This document shows, piece by piece, positions 39,454 through 50,595 of a DNA stretch of 64,000 bases; position 1 is the first letter of the stretch, and each line of letters begins with the position of its first letter. The position numbers and the translations under genes were made by a program. The notes under the pieces were generated by a model. The model saw only the letters and a program-made list of their open reading frames with translations. It ran no database searches and was not told where the DNA came from. This DNA comes from Bradyrhizobium sp. U87765 SZCCT0048 (lineage in GTDB: Bacteria; Pseudomonadota; Alphaproteobacteria; Rhizobiales; Xanthobacteraceae): NCBI RefSeq assembly GCF_018131225.1, contig NZ_JAFCMM010000003.1:756001-820000 (forward strand), written 5' to 3'.

Positions 39454-40278
39454 ATGAATGAGACATCTGTCAACATCGGCTCCGAGGAAGCGCCAACCGC
39501 CACCGCCAACACCGCGGGCGTCGGCCTTCTGAAGAAGGCCTTTCAAATCCTCGACCTTTTCACTGACGAGCGTCCGAGCTGGACGCAGTCGGAACTGGCG
39601 CGGGACACCCAACTGGCGCGCTCGACCCTGAGCCGCCTGGTCCGCTTCCTGTGCGCGACCGGCTACCTGATGGAGCAGCGCGGCCGCTACACGCTCGGCT
39701 TCGCCGCCATCGACCTCGGCCGCCGCGCCCAGTTGCAGTTCGACCTCGTCGGGCTGTGCCAGAGCATTCTCGAGGAGCTGTCGCAGGCCACCGCCGAGAC
39801 AGTCATTCTCACCGGCTACGACGACATTCATGCCAGCGTCGTCTGCCTCGCCCAGATCCCGAGCCGCCAGGGCGGCCTGCGGGTGTTCGAGCAGATCGGC
39901 ACCGCCTATCCGCTGCATTCGGGCGCAACCTCGAAGGCGGTGCTGGCATTTCTGCCGCAGCGACAGATCGACACGGTGCTCGCCGGCGACCTCACCGGGG
40001 TCAATCCGAGCTCGACCATTCCAGCCGATGCGCTGCGCACCCAGCTCGAGGGCGTGCGCACCGACGGCTTCGTCGTCACCCATGAGGAGACCTATCCCGG
40101 CGTCGTCGGCATCGCGGTGCCGGTGCTGACACCGCGCCGCCAGCCGCTCGGCTCGATCGCCATCGCCGCGCCGACCCAGCGCATGAAGCAAGGGGAGATC
40201 GAGGCCTACGCCAGACTGCTGGTCGACGCCGGCCGCCGCGTCGCGGCCCGCATCACCGGCACCACGAATGGTGAGTAA
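39454..40278 (+). CDS. IclR-family transcriptional regulator
   Basis: A 274-residue regulator. The winged helix (residues about 22-85) reads GLLKKAFQILDLFTDERPSWTQSELARDTQLARSTLSRLVRFLCATGYL, and the C-terminal effector domain has YPLHSGATSKAVLAFLP and GVVGIAVPVL. IclR proteins respond to small aromatic or carboxylic acids. The gene begins the plus-strand group iclR-QOR-CoA transferase-hutU2 and diverges from the ABC-hutH operon, so it probably controls both. Its ligand could be urocanate or a downstream acid; this is inference. Confidence 0.88.
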   Translation: MNETSVNIGSEEAPTATANTAGVGLLKKAFQILDLFTDERPSWTQSELARDTQLARSTLSRLVRFLCATGYLMEQRGRYTLGFAAIDLGRRAQLQFDLVGLCQSILEELSQATAETVILTGYDDIHASVVCLAQIPSRQGGLRVFEQIGTAYPLHSGATSKAVLAFLPQRQIDTVLAGDLTGVNPSSTIPADALRTQLEGVRTDGFVVTHEETYPGVVGIAVPVLTPRRQPLGSIAIAAPTQRMKQGEIEAYARLLVDAGRRVAARITGTTNGE

Positions 40279-40281
40279 GAC

Positions 40282-41280
40282 ATGACGCGAGCCTCCACGA
40301 TGCGCGCCTGGCGATCCGCCCTTCCCGGCATCGACGATCTCGAGCGCACCGAAGCCGCCCTGCCGGCTCACACCGCCGATGAGGTGCTGGTCCAGGTCGA
40401 GACCGCCGCGCTGAATTTCTCCGATCTGCTGATGATCGACGATCGCTACCAGGTGCGGCCGCCACGCCCGTTCATTCCGGGCCAGGAAGTCGCCGGCACC
40501 GTGGTCGCTGCCGGCGAGCGCAGCGGCCTTGCGGTCGGCGATCGCGTCGCCAGCAAGGTGCTGTGGGGCGGCTTCGCCGACTACGTTCCGGTGCGCGGCG
40601 ACATGGCGATCCGCATTCCCGACGGCATGTCCGCTGCGGCGGCGAGCGCGCTGCCTGTGGTCTATACCACATCGATGGTCGCGCTCACCGAGAGCACCAC
40701 CGTGAAGGCCGGCGAGACCGTGCTGGTGCTGGCGGCAGCCGGCGGCGTCGGCCTCGCCGCGGTCGAGATCGCGCGCCATCTCGGCGCGCGGGTGATTGCC
40801 GCGGCCGGCGGCGACGACAAGTGCGCGCTGGCGAAGGAGCACGGCGCCCACGACACCCTCGACTATCGCAGCGAAGGCTGGGGCGAGCAGCTCAAGAAAC
40901 TCACCGGCAGCCACGGCGCCGACGTCATCGTCGATCCGGTCGGCGGTGCGGCGGCAAAGGAAGCGCTGCGGGTGCTGGCCTGGGAGGGACGCTATCTGGT
41001 GGTCGGCTTTACGTCCGGCGAAATTCCCCAGATCCCCGCCAATCGCCTGCTGCTGAAGCGCGCGTCGGCGATCGGCGTCTACTGGAACCACGATCGCGAC
41101 GCCGAGATGCTGACGCGCGTGTCGAAACGGCTGACCGCTTTCATGGAAGCCGGCGCGATCCGCCCGCATATCGGCGCGACCTTCGCCTTCGACAAGCTGC
41201 CGGACGCGCTGCGCGCCCTCGGCGACCGCAAGACCACCGGCAAAGTCACCATCAGCCTGACGCAAGAGGCCGCGCGATGA
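40282..41280 (+). CDS. MDR-family NADPH:quinone oxidoreductase-like protein
   Basis: A 332-residue zinc-free MDR enzyme with RPFIPGQEVAGTVVAAGERSG in the first domain and AAAGGVGLAAVEIARHLGARVIAAAGG for the cofactor. It may reduce an enone or enoyl thioester. It follows iclR with only 3 bases between, and its stop overlaps the CoA-transferase start (ATGA), so the three are one operon. A Met at 40300 is an alternative start. It shares only the family with the protein at 75-1076. Confidence 0.83.
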   Translation: MTRASTMRAWRSALPGIDDLERTEAALPAHTADEVLVQVETAALNFSDLLMIDDRYQVRPPRPFIPGQEVAGTVVAAGERSGLAVGDRVASKVLWGGFADYVPVRGDMAIRIPDGMSAAAASALPVVYTTSMVALTESTTVKAGETVLVLAAAGGVGLAAVEIARHLGARVIAAAGGDDKCALAKEHGAHDTLDYRSEGWGEQLKKLTGSHGADVIVDPVGGAAAKEALRVLAWEGRYLVVGFTSGEIPQIPANRLLLKRASAIGVYWNHDRDAEMLTRVSKRLTAFMEAGAIRPHIGATFAFDKLPDALRALGDRKTTGKVTISLTQEAAR

Positions 41281-42479
41281 ACCAGCCGCTTCCCGCCCAT
41301 CTGTTCGCTGGCCTGCGCGTGCTCGACCTCACGCGCGTGATGTCGGGTCCGTTCTGCACCGCGATGCTCGCCGACCTCGGCGCCGAGATCATCAAGGTGG
41401 AGCTGCCGGGCTCAGGCGACGACAGCCGCTACTTCGCGCCCCACGTCAACGGCGAGAGCACCTATTTCGCGATGCTCAACCGCGGCAAGCGCAGCATCAC
41501 CATCAACATGAAGTCGCCGGAAGGCATCGACCTGATCCGCGATCTGGCGAAGAAGGCCGACGTGCTGGTCGAGAACTTTCGCCCCGGCGTGATGGAGCGG
41601 CTCGGCCTCGGCTACGACGTGCTGCAGGCCGACAATCCCCGCCTGATTTACGCCTCGATCTCCGGCTTCGGCCAGCAGGGCCCGCTCGCCGACCTGCCGG
41701 CGTTCGATCTCGTGATCCAGGCGATGAGCGGCCTGATGAGCGTGACCGGCGAGGCCGGCGGCCGCGCCACCGCGGTCGGCGAGAGCGTCGCCGACATTAC
41801 CACCGGCATGTTCGCCGCGTGGGGCATCGCCGCGGCGCTGTACGACCGCGAGCGCACCGGAACCGGCCGGCGGCTCGAGGTCGCGATGCTGGACTCGGTA
41901 TTCTCGATGCTGCTGACCAACCTGTCGCGACGGCTGTTCACAGACCAGCCGACGCGCCGCGTCGGCAACCGCCACCCCGAGACCTACCCGGTCGACAGCT
42001 TCGCCACCAAGACTGGCGACATCGTGCTGGTCGGATTCTCCGAAGCCATCGTCAAGCGCATCTTCGAGGCCATCGGCCAGCCCGAGCTGTCCGCCGATCC
42101 GCGCTTCAAGAACAACCGCGAGCGCAACGCCCACGAAGCCGAGCTGCGCGCCATCCTCGCCGCATGGGCGGGCGAGCTGACGCAGGACGAAGCGCTGGCG
42201 CGGCTGCGCGCCGCGGACGTGCCGGCCGCACCGGTGTGGACACTCGACGACGTCCTCGCCAGCGAGCAGGTCGCCGCGCGCCAGCTCCTCGTGCCCGGGC
42301 ACAACGCCAAGCTCGGCGACATCCGGTTCGCACCGCAACCTGTCCGGTTCGCGGGAACGCCGGCGCCCGCGACGATGCGCGCCCCGACCCTCGGCGAGGA
42401 TACCGAAGCCGTCCTGCGCGACGAGCTCGGCCTCGACGACGCCAGAATTGCCGCCCTGCGGGCCGCAAAGACTGTCTAA
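41277..42479 (+). CDS. Class III CoA transferase (CaiB/BaiF family)
   Basis: A 400-residue enzyme that moves CoA between carboxylic acids. The N-terminal signature is LRVLDLTRVMSGPFCTAMLADLGAEIIKVE; the catalytic Asp lies in SGFGQQGPLADLPAFDLVIQAMSGLMSVTG. The donor and acceptor are unknown. Its place between a quinone oxidoreductase and a urocanase paralogue is unusual for a hut locus and suggests that a CoA thioester of an imidazole acid is handled here; this is inference. Confidence 0.87.
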   Translation: MNQPLPAHLFAGLRVLDLTRVMSGPFCTAMLADLGAEIIKVELPGSGDDSRYFAPHVNGESTYFAMLNRGKRSITINMKSPEGIDLIRDLAKKADVLVENFRPGVMERLGLGYDVLQADNPRLIYASISGFGQQGPLADLPAFDLVIQAMSGLMSVTGEAGGRATAVGESVADITTGMFAAWGIAAALYDRERTGTGRRLEVAMLDSVFSMLLTNLSRRLFTDQPTRRVGNRHPETYPVDSFATKTGDIVLVGFSEAIVKRIFEAIGQPELSADPRFKNNRERNAHEAELRAILAAWAGELTQDEALARLRAADVPAAPVWTLDDVLASEQVAARQLLVPGHNAKLGDIRFAPQPVRFAGTPAPATMRAPTLGEDTEAVLRDELGLDDARIAALRAAKTV

Positions 42480-42489
42480 AGGAAAGACC

Positions 42490-44166
<1,677 letters not shown>

Positions 44167-44183
44167 TCACGACGCTCCTCCTA

Positions 44184-44274
44184 CGTCACGGCCGGGCCTT
44201 CCCCGGTCGTCCCTGCCGCCGTGCTCCCATGCCTCGGCGACAGGGATGCCTGGTGCAAGGCCGGGCGTGACGGG
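44184..44274. repeat. Decayed extragenic palindrome after hutU2
   Basis: The outer arms CGTCACGGCCGGGCC and GCCGGGCGTGACG form an imperfect inverted repeat of the same family as those at 3209 and 31743, with a diverged middle. Confidence 0.6.
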
Positions 44275-44330
44275 ACCACTCGCGGGCTACACGTCGCGCC
44301 GGCTTCCACACCGCCGCGGCCGACATCCGC

Positions 44331-44364
44331 AACGCCCCGCGACCTCCTCGCGGGGCGTTTTTTT
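44331..44364 (+). terminator. Intrinsic terminator of the iclR-hutU2 operon
   Basis: A perfect 11-bp stem (AACGCCCCGCG / CGCGGGGCGTT) with loop ACCTCCT runs straight into seven T residues. Confidence 0.92.
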
Positions 44365-44392
44365 ATGCGGTGGTGCGAGGAAGCACCGCGCG

Positions 44393-44674
44393 TCAGCCCA
44401 CCAGCATGATGCTGGCGCTCGCTGACGCCTGGCGCAGGTCGCGCAGCGGGCGATACTCCTGCGAATGATACCAGGCGAGCGCCTGCTCGCGCGTCGGAAA
44501 TTCCAGCACCACGACACGGTCGCAGCGCTGGTCGCCCTCGACGACCTCGATATTGCCGCTGCGCACGATGTAGGTGCCGCCAAATGCGGCGACCGTCGCC
44601 GGCGCCGCCTGCATGTAGGCAGCCATTTGCTCCGGATCACGGATATCGACGCGCGACACGATGAAAACTGACAT
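44393..44674 (-). CDS. DUF1330-family small protein
   Basis: A 93-residue protein of the DUF1330 family (dimeric alpha-beta barrel): VSRVDIRDPEQMAAYMQAAPATVAAFGGTYIVRSG, then VVVLEFPTREQALAWYHSQEYRPLRDLR. The biochemical role is unknown; the fold resembles ABM proteins. GGGAG precedes the ATG. A 30-bp palindrome with a HutC-type core lies only 10 bases upstream of the start, so this gene probably belongs to the hut regulon. Confidence 0.88.
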   Translation of the reverse strand: MSVFIVSRVDIRDPEQMAAYMQAAPATVAAFGGTYIVRSGNIEVVEGDQRCDRVVVLEFPTREQALAWYHSQEYRPLRDLRQASASASIMLVG

Positions 44675-44684
44675 GACGTTCTCC

Positions 44685-44714
44685 CTAATCTAATTGTCTA
44701 TACAATTAGATTAG
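44685..44714. promoter_or_regulatory. 30-bp perfect palindrome with HutC-type core
   Basis: Two 13-base arms (CTAATCTAATTGT and its exact complement) flank a 4-base centre, CTAT. On the minus strand the core reads TTGTATAGACAATT, the same TGTATAGACA as before hutF/hutI and before the Liv-type operon. It lies between the GntR gene and the DUF1330 start. Confidence 0.85.
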
Positions 44715-44760
44715 GCCGGGATCAGCCCTGCTGGCAAGCGGCGGTCGGACGACGGCGATG

Positions 44761-45486
44761 TCAGAAGCTGCCGGAGAAGCGGTAGCGCGAACCCGGATGC
44801 CACAGCGCGGTGGCGGACGCGACCTGCCCGAACGACCAGGTGCGGCGGTTGAGCACGAGGCAGGGCTCACCGACGACCATCGCGAGCCGCGCCGCGGTCT
44901 CGCCGTCGGGCATCATCGCCTCGATGCGGAATTCGACCCGCTCGATCGGCGCGACGCGGGTGAGATATTCGTTCGGGGTGAGCTGGGTGAAGTCCTGGTC
45001 GAGGTACTGGGGAAACAGCTCCGGATTGACGAAGCGGTCCTCGAGCTGGATCGGCGTGCCGTTCTCGTAGTGCACCAGGATGGAGTGGAACAACGTGGCG
45101 TGCTTACGTTCGAACAGGCCATGGACCGTGTCCGCCGGGCGCACACGGTGATGCACCACCACCGACGCGCGGTGGGCGTGGCCACGATCGGCGATATCCT
45201 GCGCGAGGCTGCGGATCTCGACCACGGTCGATTCGTACTTGCGCAGCGCAACAAACGTACCGGTGCCCTGCACGCGATGCAGGATCTGATCCGCCGTCAA
45301 TTCGCGCAGCGCGCGGTTGACGGTCATGCGTGACAGGCCGAACTGTTCGGCGAGCTGATGCTCGGACGGGATCATCTCGCCTTCGAGCCAGGCGCCACTC
45401 TGGATCTGCTTGAGCACATAATCCTTCACCTGCGCGTAGGGCGGCCCCTGATGGAACGCACGCGCAGGCTTCGGCACGCTCGCCAT
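44761..45486 (-). CDS. HutC-like GntR-family regulator (second copy)
   Basis: A 241-residue GntR/UTRA protein. The winged helix reads MIPSEHQLAEQFGLSRMTVNRALRELTADQILHRVQGTGTFVA, and the UTRA domain has NGTPIQLEDRFVNPELFPQYLDQDF and ends LWHPGSRYRFSGSF. It is clearly a relative of the HutC at 25141-25884 but well diverged. The ATG overlaps the livF-like stop by one base (TGATG), so it is the last gene of the Liv-type operon, and it may control that operon and the DUF1330 gene through the TGTATAGACA sites. Confidence 0.88.
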   Translation of the reverse strand: MASVPKPARAFHQGPPYAQVKDYVLKQIQSGAWLEGEMIPSEHQLAEQFGLSRMTVNRALRELTADQILHRVQGTGTFVALRKYESTVVEIRSLAQDIADRGHAHRASVVVHHRVRPADTVHGLFERKHATLFHSILVHYENGTPIQLEDRFVNPELFPQYLDQDFTQLTPNEYLTRVAPIERVEFRIEAMMPDGETAARLAMVVGEPCLVLNRRTWSFGQVASATALWHPGSRYRFSGSF

Positions 45487-46185
45487 CAATGGGCTCCGCC
45501 CATGTAGGCGTCGAGGATCTCCGGATTGCCGCGCGCATCCGCCGCGCTGCCGCTCCAGGCAAGCGTGCCGGAGTCGAGCACGCAGACCCGGTCGGCGATC
45601 GACAGCACCCGCGACAGGCTCTGCTCGACCAGGACCAGCGTCAGGCCGGTGCTGCGCAGCTTGTCGAGAGCCTCGTAGCAGATGTCGACGTTCTTCGGCA
45701 TCAGGCCCAGCGAAACCTCGTCGATCAGCAGCATCTTCGGTTCGGCCATCATGGCGCGACCGATCGACACCATCTGCTGCTCGCCGCCGGACAGGCCGCC
45801 AGCGCGGTTGTGCAGGCGCTCCCTGAGCCGCGGAAACAGCTCGAGCACACGCTCCAGATTGTCCCTGGTGCGCGCCGCCGGCCGCGAGTAGCCGCCGACG
45901 ATCAGGTTCTCGCGCACGCTCATGTCGCTGAACAGACGACGACCTTCCGGCGTGATGGCGATGCCGCGGCCGCAGCGCTGCATCGGGCTCGCGCGGGTGA
46001 CATCTTCGTCCGCAAAGGTGATGCTGCCGCCCTTGACCTCGACATGGCCGGCGAGCGCCATCAGCGTCGACGTCTTGCCGGCGCCGTTGGCGCCGAGGAT
46101 CGCCAGCGCCTCGCCCCTCGCGACGGAGAAGCTGACGCCATGGACGGCGACGAGATGGCCGTAGCCGCACACCAGATCCTTGACC

Positions 46186-46193
<8 letters not shown>
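45486..46193 (-). CDS. livF: Branched-chain-type ABC transporter ATPase (LivF)
   Basis: A 235-residue ATPase: Walker A GANGAGKTS, signature LSGGEQQMVSIGRAMMAEP, Walker B LLIDEVSLGLMP. The GTG at 46193 is chosen because AAGGAGG lies 7 bases before it; the ATG at 46214 lacks such a site. It overlaps livG by 8 bases and the GntR gene by one. In HAAT-family importers LivF and LivG form the ATPase dimer. Confidence 0.9.
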
Positions 46194-46949
<756 letters not shown>

Positions 46950-46953
<4 letters not shown>

Positions 46954-47807
46954 GCGGCACCTCCCGGCCTGCGCCAGAGCCTGCTGACGACCCCGGCGAG
47001 ACCGCCGGGCGCGAAGCGCATGGTCAGCACCAGCAGCACGCCGTAGACGAAGATCTTGTAGTCGTTGGCCACCCGCACGAACTCCGGCAGCAACGTCAGC
47101 ACCGCCGCCGAGACAATGACGCCCCAGATCGAGCCGACACCGCCGACGATCACCATCGCGAGGATGCTGATCGAGATGGTGAAGCCGAACGCGCCGGGAA
47201 TGAGGAAGCGGGTGAAGTAGGCGTAGGTCGCGCCCGCGACGCCGGCAAGGAAGGTGCCGACCACGAAGGCGGTGAGCTTGTAGGCGGCGGAATCGACGCC
47301 GAGCGTACGGCTCGTGTCCTCGTCGTCGGCGACGGCGGCAAAGCCGAAGCCAAGCCAGCTGCGCTTGATGTAGGCGGTCAGCAGTATGATGGCGACGACG
47401 AGGCCGAGGCTGACCAGCACGAAGCCGACATCGCCGAGGCCATGATCGGGAATGTCCGACAGGCCCATCTCGGCGCCGAGCCAGTTCTGCTTGCGTACGA
47501 AGCCGACGAACACGAAGCCGACGCCCATGGTGGTAATGGCGAGAAAGTCGGCGCGCACCCGCAGCGAGGCGAGGCCGACCAGCAGCCCGACGGCGCAGCC
47601 GACAAGCCCGGCGAGCGGCAGCACGGCGGCGAAGGGCACGCCGTTGCGCGCCAGCACCGCGGCGGCATAGGCCCCGACGCCGAAGAACGCGGCGTGGCCC
47701 AGCGACACCTGGCCGCACAGGCCGGTAATGATGTTCAGGCTCAGCGCGAGCATGACATTGATCGCCACGATGACGATCAGCGAAACTTCATAGGCGCCCA
47801 GGGTCAT
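46950..47807 (-). CDS. livM: Branched-chain-type ABC transporter permease (LivM)
   Basis: A 285-residue permease with about eight spans and the LivM pattern: NIITGLCGQVSLGHAAFFGVGAYAAAVL near the N-terminus, AVADDEDTSRTLGVDSAAYKLTAFVVGTFLAGVAGATYAYF in the coupling region, and IVGGVGSIWGVIVSA. It overlaps livH by four bases. Confidence 0.92.
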
Positions 47808-48667
47808 GCTCTGGCTCCGAACAGGCCCTGCGGGCGGACCATCAGCACCGCGATCAGGAACACGAAGGCGATGGCGTCACGGTCGAGATAGGCTCCGGAG
47901 TAGATCGTGCCATAGGCTTCGATGACGCCGAGCAGCAGCGCGGCGATCAGCGTGCCGCCGACATTGCCGAGGCCGCCGAGCACGATGATGGCCAGCGACT
48001 TGTAGCTGGGCACGCTGCCCATGGTCGGCTCGACGAGATTGTTGAGCACCGACACCAGCGAGCCGGCGACCGCGGCAAACACCGAGGCGAGAAAGAAGAT
48101 GCCGTAGCGCACCTTGATGGTGTCGACGCCGAACGAGCGCGCCATCGCCGGATCGGTGACGGTCGCGCGCCACGACATCCCGAGGCGGGTGCGGCTCATC
48201 AGCAGGGCGAGGAACACCAGCAGCACGATCGCACCGAGCAGCATGGCGAGATCGGCGGCCGCAAGGCTGATCGGGCCGATCGACACGCGCTCGGTCAGCC
48301 AGGTGGTGGTGAAGGAATTGCCATACGGCCCGAACAGGATGCGGTAGCCCTCCTCCATCGCGATGAACAGCCCGATCGAGGCGATCAGCGCGACGTAGGG
48401 CGGCTGCTTGAGCAGCGGCTCGTAGAGCAGGCGATACACCACCATGCCGACCACACCGACCACCAGCATCGAGATCAGCGTGCCGATCACGAGGCTGCCG
48501 GTGGCGTTGGTGAGGAGGACGGTGATGTAGGCGCCGAGCGTGAACAGGCCGGCGTGGGCGACGTGCAGGACGCGTAGCAACCCGTAGATCAGGGTGAGAC
48601 CGACGGCAACGACAGCATACATGCTGCCGTTGACGAGGCCCTGGAGCACCAGTTCGATGTGTAGCAT
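47804..48667 (-). CDS. livH: Branched-chain-type ABC transporter permease (LivH)
   Basis: A 287-residue permease with LQGLVNGSMYAVVAVGLTLIYGLLRVLHVAHAGLFTLGAY at the N-terminus and SWRATVTDPAMARSFGVDTIKVRYGIFFLASVFAAVAGSL in the ATPase-coupling region. Partner of LivM. It starts 35 bases after the binding-protein gene. Confidence 0.92.
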   Translation of the reverse strand: MLHIELVLQGLVNGSMYAVVAVGLTLIYGLLRVLHVAHAGLFTLGAYITVLLTNATGSLVIGTLISMLVVGVVGMVVYRLLYEPLLKQPPYVALIASIGLFIAMEEGYRILFGPYGNSFTTTWLTERVSIGPISLAAADLAMLLGAIVLLVFLALLMSRTRLGMSWRATVTDPAMARSFGVDTIKVRYGIFFLASVFAAVAGSLVSVLNNLVEPTMGSVPSYKSLAIIVLGGLGNVGGTLIAALLLGVIEAYGTIYSGAYLDRDAIAFVFLIAVLMVRPQGLFGARA

Positions 48668-48702
48668 GCGCGTTGTCTTCGCTGGTCGCCGGCCTGGCCG
48701 AC

Positions 48703-49851
48703 TTACTTTTCGGGCGGGGTGAGGAACTGGAGGTCGTCGATCACGCCGTAACGATGGAAGTTGGCGTCCTTGACCACCTGCACCTGCACGGCCTTCTTCA
48801 CTTCGCCGAGGCTGTTGAACGACAGCTTGCCAATCGCGGTTTCGAAGCTGTTGCCGCGGATGGCGTCACGCACCGCCTTGCCGTCGGTCGAGCCGGCCTT
48901 CTTCAGGCCCTCGATCGCCACCGTCATCGCCGAGTAGCCGGAGGCGGCGACCATGTCGACGCGATCCTTGAACTCCTTCTCGTAGTTGTCGATGAAGGCG
49001 CGGGTTGCGGGCGACTGCGAGTCTCGGTCGAGCGAGGTGGTGACGATCACGCCCTCGGAGGCCTTGCCGGCGATCTCGATGAAGCGCTGGCTGTCATAGC
49101 CTTCCTGGCCGATGATGTCGGCGGTGACGCCCGCGGCGCGCAACTGGGCGACGAGAGGGCCGGCGTTGAAGAAGTAACCCGGCGCGTAGATCACCTCGGG
49201 ATTGTCGGCCTTGATCTGGGTGACCAGCGGACCGAACTGGCGGTCGGGCATGCCGAAGGTGCGCTCGCCGACAATCTCCAGGCCAAACTTCGGCGCGGCT
49301 TCCTTGAAGCCGGCGGTCAGCGCCTGACCGAAGTCGTTGTTCACGGCAACGATCTCGACCTTCTTTTTCTTCAGCGTCTCGCCGACCAGCTTGGCGCCGG
49401 CGCGGCCCTGGACCTCGCCCATGGTGCCGGTGCGGAAGATGAAGTCGCCGGCGCGGGTGATGTCCGGATGGATCGCGTAGGCCGAGAGATAAGGCATGCC
49501 GGCGCGCTGGAATACGGCGGCGGCGGCGCGGGTCGGGCCCGAGTAGCTGCCGGACACCGCGATCACCACCTTATCCTGGCCGAGCAACTTGTTGGCGACA
49601 GGAATGGCGTTTTCCGGCTTGCCCTCGTCGTCATAGCTGACGAGCTCGATCTTCTTGCCGCCGATGCCGCCGGCCGCGTTGGCCTGCTGCACGGCGAGTT
49701 CGGCGCCCTGCTTGGCCGACTTGCCGTCCGCCGCGGCGAAGCCGGTGAGCGGAGCATGGAAACCGATTTTGACCGCATCCTGCGCGTGAGCCGCCGTACC
49801 AAGCGACGCCGCGACGATAACCGCACTGACGATATGAACCGGACTGCGCAC
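48703..49851 (-). CDS. Branched-chain-type ABC transporter substrate-binding protein
   Basis: A 382-residue periplasmic protein of the leucine/amide-binding family. A signal peptide (VIVAASLGTAAHAQ) precedes KIGFHAPLTGFAAADGKSAKQGAELAVQQANAAGGIGGKKIELVSYDDEGKP. AVSGSYSGPTRAAAAVFQ and RDSQSPATRAFIDNYEKEFKDRVDMVAASGYSAM are typical. The start is a GTG with GGAGG just before it. Because a HutC-type operator lies 15 bases upstream and the operon ends in a HutC-like gene, the ligand may be histidine, urocanate or another pathway compound rather than leucine. Confidence 0.88.
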   Translation of the reverse strand: MRSPVHIVSAVIVAASLGTAAHAQDAVKIGFHAPLTGFAAADGKSAKQGAELAVQQANAAGGIGGKKIELVSYDDEGKPENAIPVANKLLGQDKVVIAVSGSYSGPTRAAAAVFQRAGMPYLSAYAIHPDITRAGDFIFRTGTMGEVQGRAGAKLVGETLKKKKVEIVAVNNDFGQALTAGFKEAAPKFGLEIVGERTFGMPDRQFGPLVTQIKADNPEVIYAPGYFFNAGPLVAQLRAAGVTADIIGQEGYDSQRFIEIAGKASEGVIVTTSLDRDSQSPATRAFIDNYEKEFKDRVDMVAASGYSAMTVAIEGLKKAGSTDGKAVRDAIRGNSFETAIGKLSFNSLGEVKKAVQVQVVKDANFHRYGVIDDLQFLTPPEK

Positions 49852-49865
49852 TGAGTCCTCCCAAG

Positions 49866-49878
49866 TTGTATAGACATG
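49866..49878. promoter_or_regulatory. HutC-type operator of the Liv-type operon
   Basis: TTGTATAGACATG carries the exact TGTATAGACA core found at 27321, 27353 and in the palindrome at 44685-44714. It lies 15-27 bases upstream of the binding-protein start, fitting a repressor site over the promoter or transcript start. Confidence 0.7.
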
Positions 49879-49930
49879 CTTAGACTAGCGGGGCTGTCAT
49901 CGCCCGGTCAAGCGGCGAATCTTTCAGGCC

Positions 49931-50551
49931 TCAAACACCGGCCGGCGGCCAGTCGGCGATGAAACCGCTGCGCTTGTAAGGCTCGATCTTCGCCCATTCC
50001 GCGAGCACCAGCGCGCGCAGCACCGAATGGTCGGGCCAGGACGCCATTGGAACTCCGAAGCTGTTGACGGTCAAAAGCATTTTCTCGACGGCCGGCCAGT
50101 GGCGGTGAAGCGTCATCGGGTAGCGCCGCGCGGTCCAGGCATTGCCGAGGCAGATGACGCTGTGGATCCGGTCGAGCCCGACCCCGGCGTCGAGCACCGG
50201 CAGCGACAAAATGACGTTCTCGCCGGTGTTGGTCGCCGCATGCTCCTCGAGGATCAGTTTGCCCGGCACGCCTGCGTCCACCATCGCCGCCTTGATCACC
50301 GCGCATTCCGACAGCGCGCCACCGGCCGTGACACCGCCGCTGACAATCGCCCGGCGGAAGAATCCCGCGCGCCACAGCCGCGCGGCGGAGGCCACGCGCA
50401 GCGCCACGCCCTCGCGCGAGCCGAACACGAACAGCAGGTCGGCCGGCTTCAGCGGCGTGACCGCGAGATGCCGGGCATTGATCGTCGCGATCTCGGCGTC
50501 GCTCGGCCTGTCGTCGGACGGGATCATCGGCCGATCATGGCGAGACGCCAT
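49931..50551 (-). CDS. YdcF/SanA-family (DUF218) protein
   Basis: A protein of about 206 residues with the DUF218 pattern: LLFVFGSREGVALRVASAARLWRAGFFRRAIVSGGVTAGGALSE, ILEEHAATNTGENVILSLPVL (the conserved Glu-Thr-Asn-Glu stretch) and VICLGNAWTARRYPMTL. The family binds nucleotides or affects envelope permeability; precise roles are poorly known. No signal or membrane segment is seen, so it should be cytoplasmic. The start could also be 50527. It is a single gene downstream of the LysR gene. Confidence 0.75.
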   Translation of the reverse strand: MASRHDRPMIPSDDRPSDAEIATINARHLAVTPLKPADLLFVFGSREGVALRVASAARLWRAGFFRRAIVSGGVTAGGALSECAVIKAAMVDAGVPGKLILEEHAATNTGENVILSLPVLDAGVGLDRIHSVICLGNAWTARRYPMTLHRHWPAVEKMLLTVNSFGVPMASWPDHSVLRALVLAEWAKIEPYKRSGFIADWPPAGV

Positions 50552-50595
50552 GGGCCCTGCCAATCACTTCACATTGCGGCCGATGTCACGCGGCG

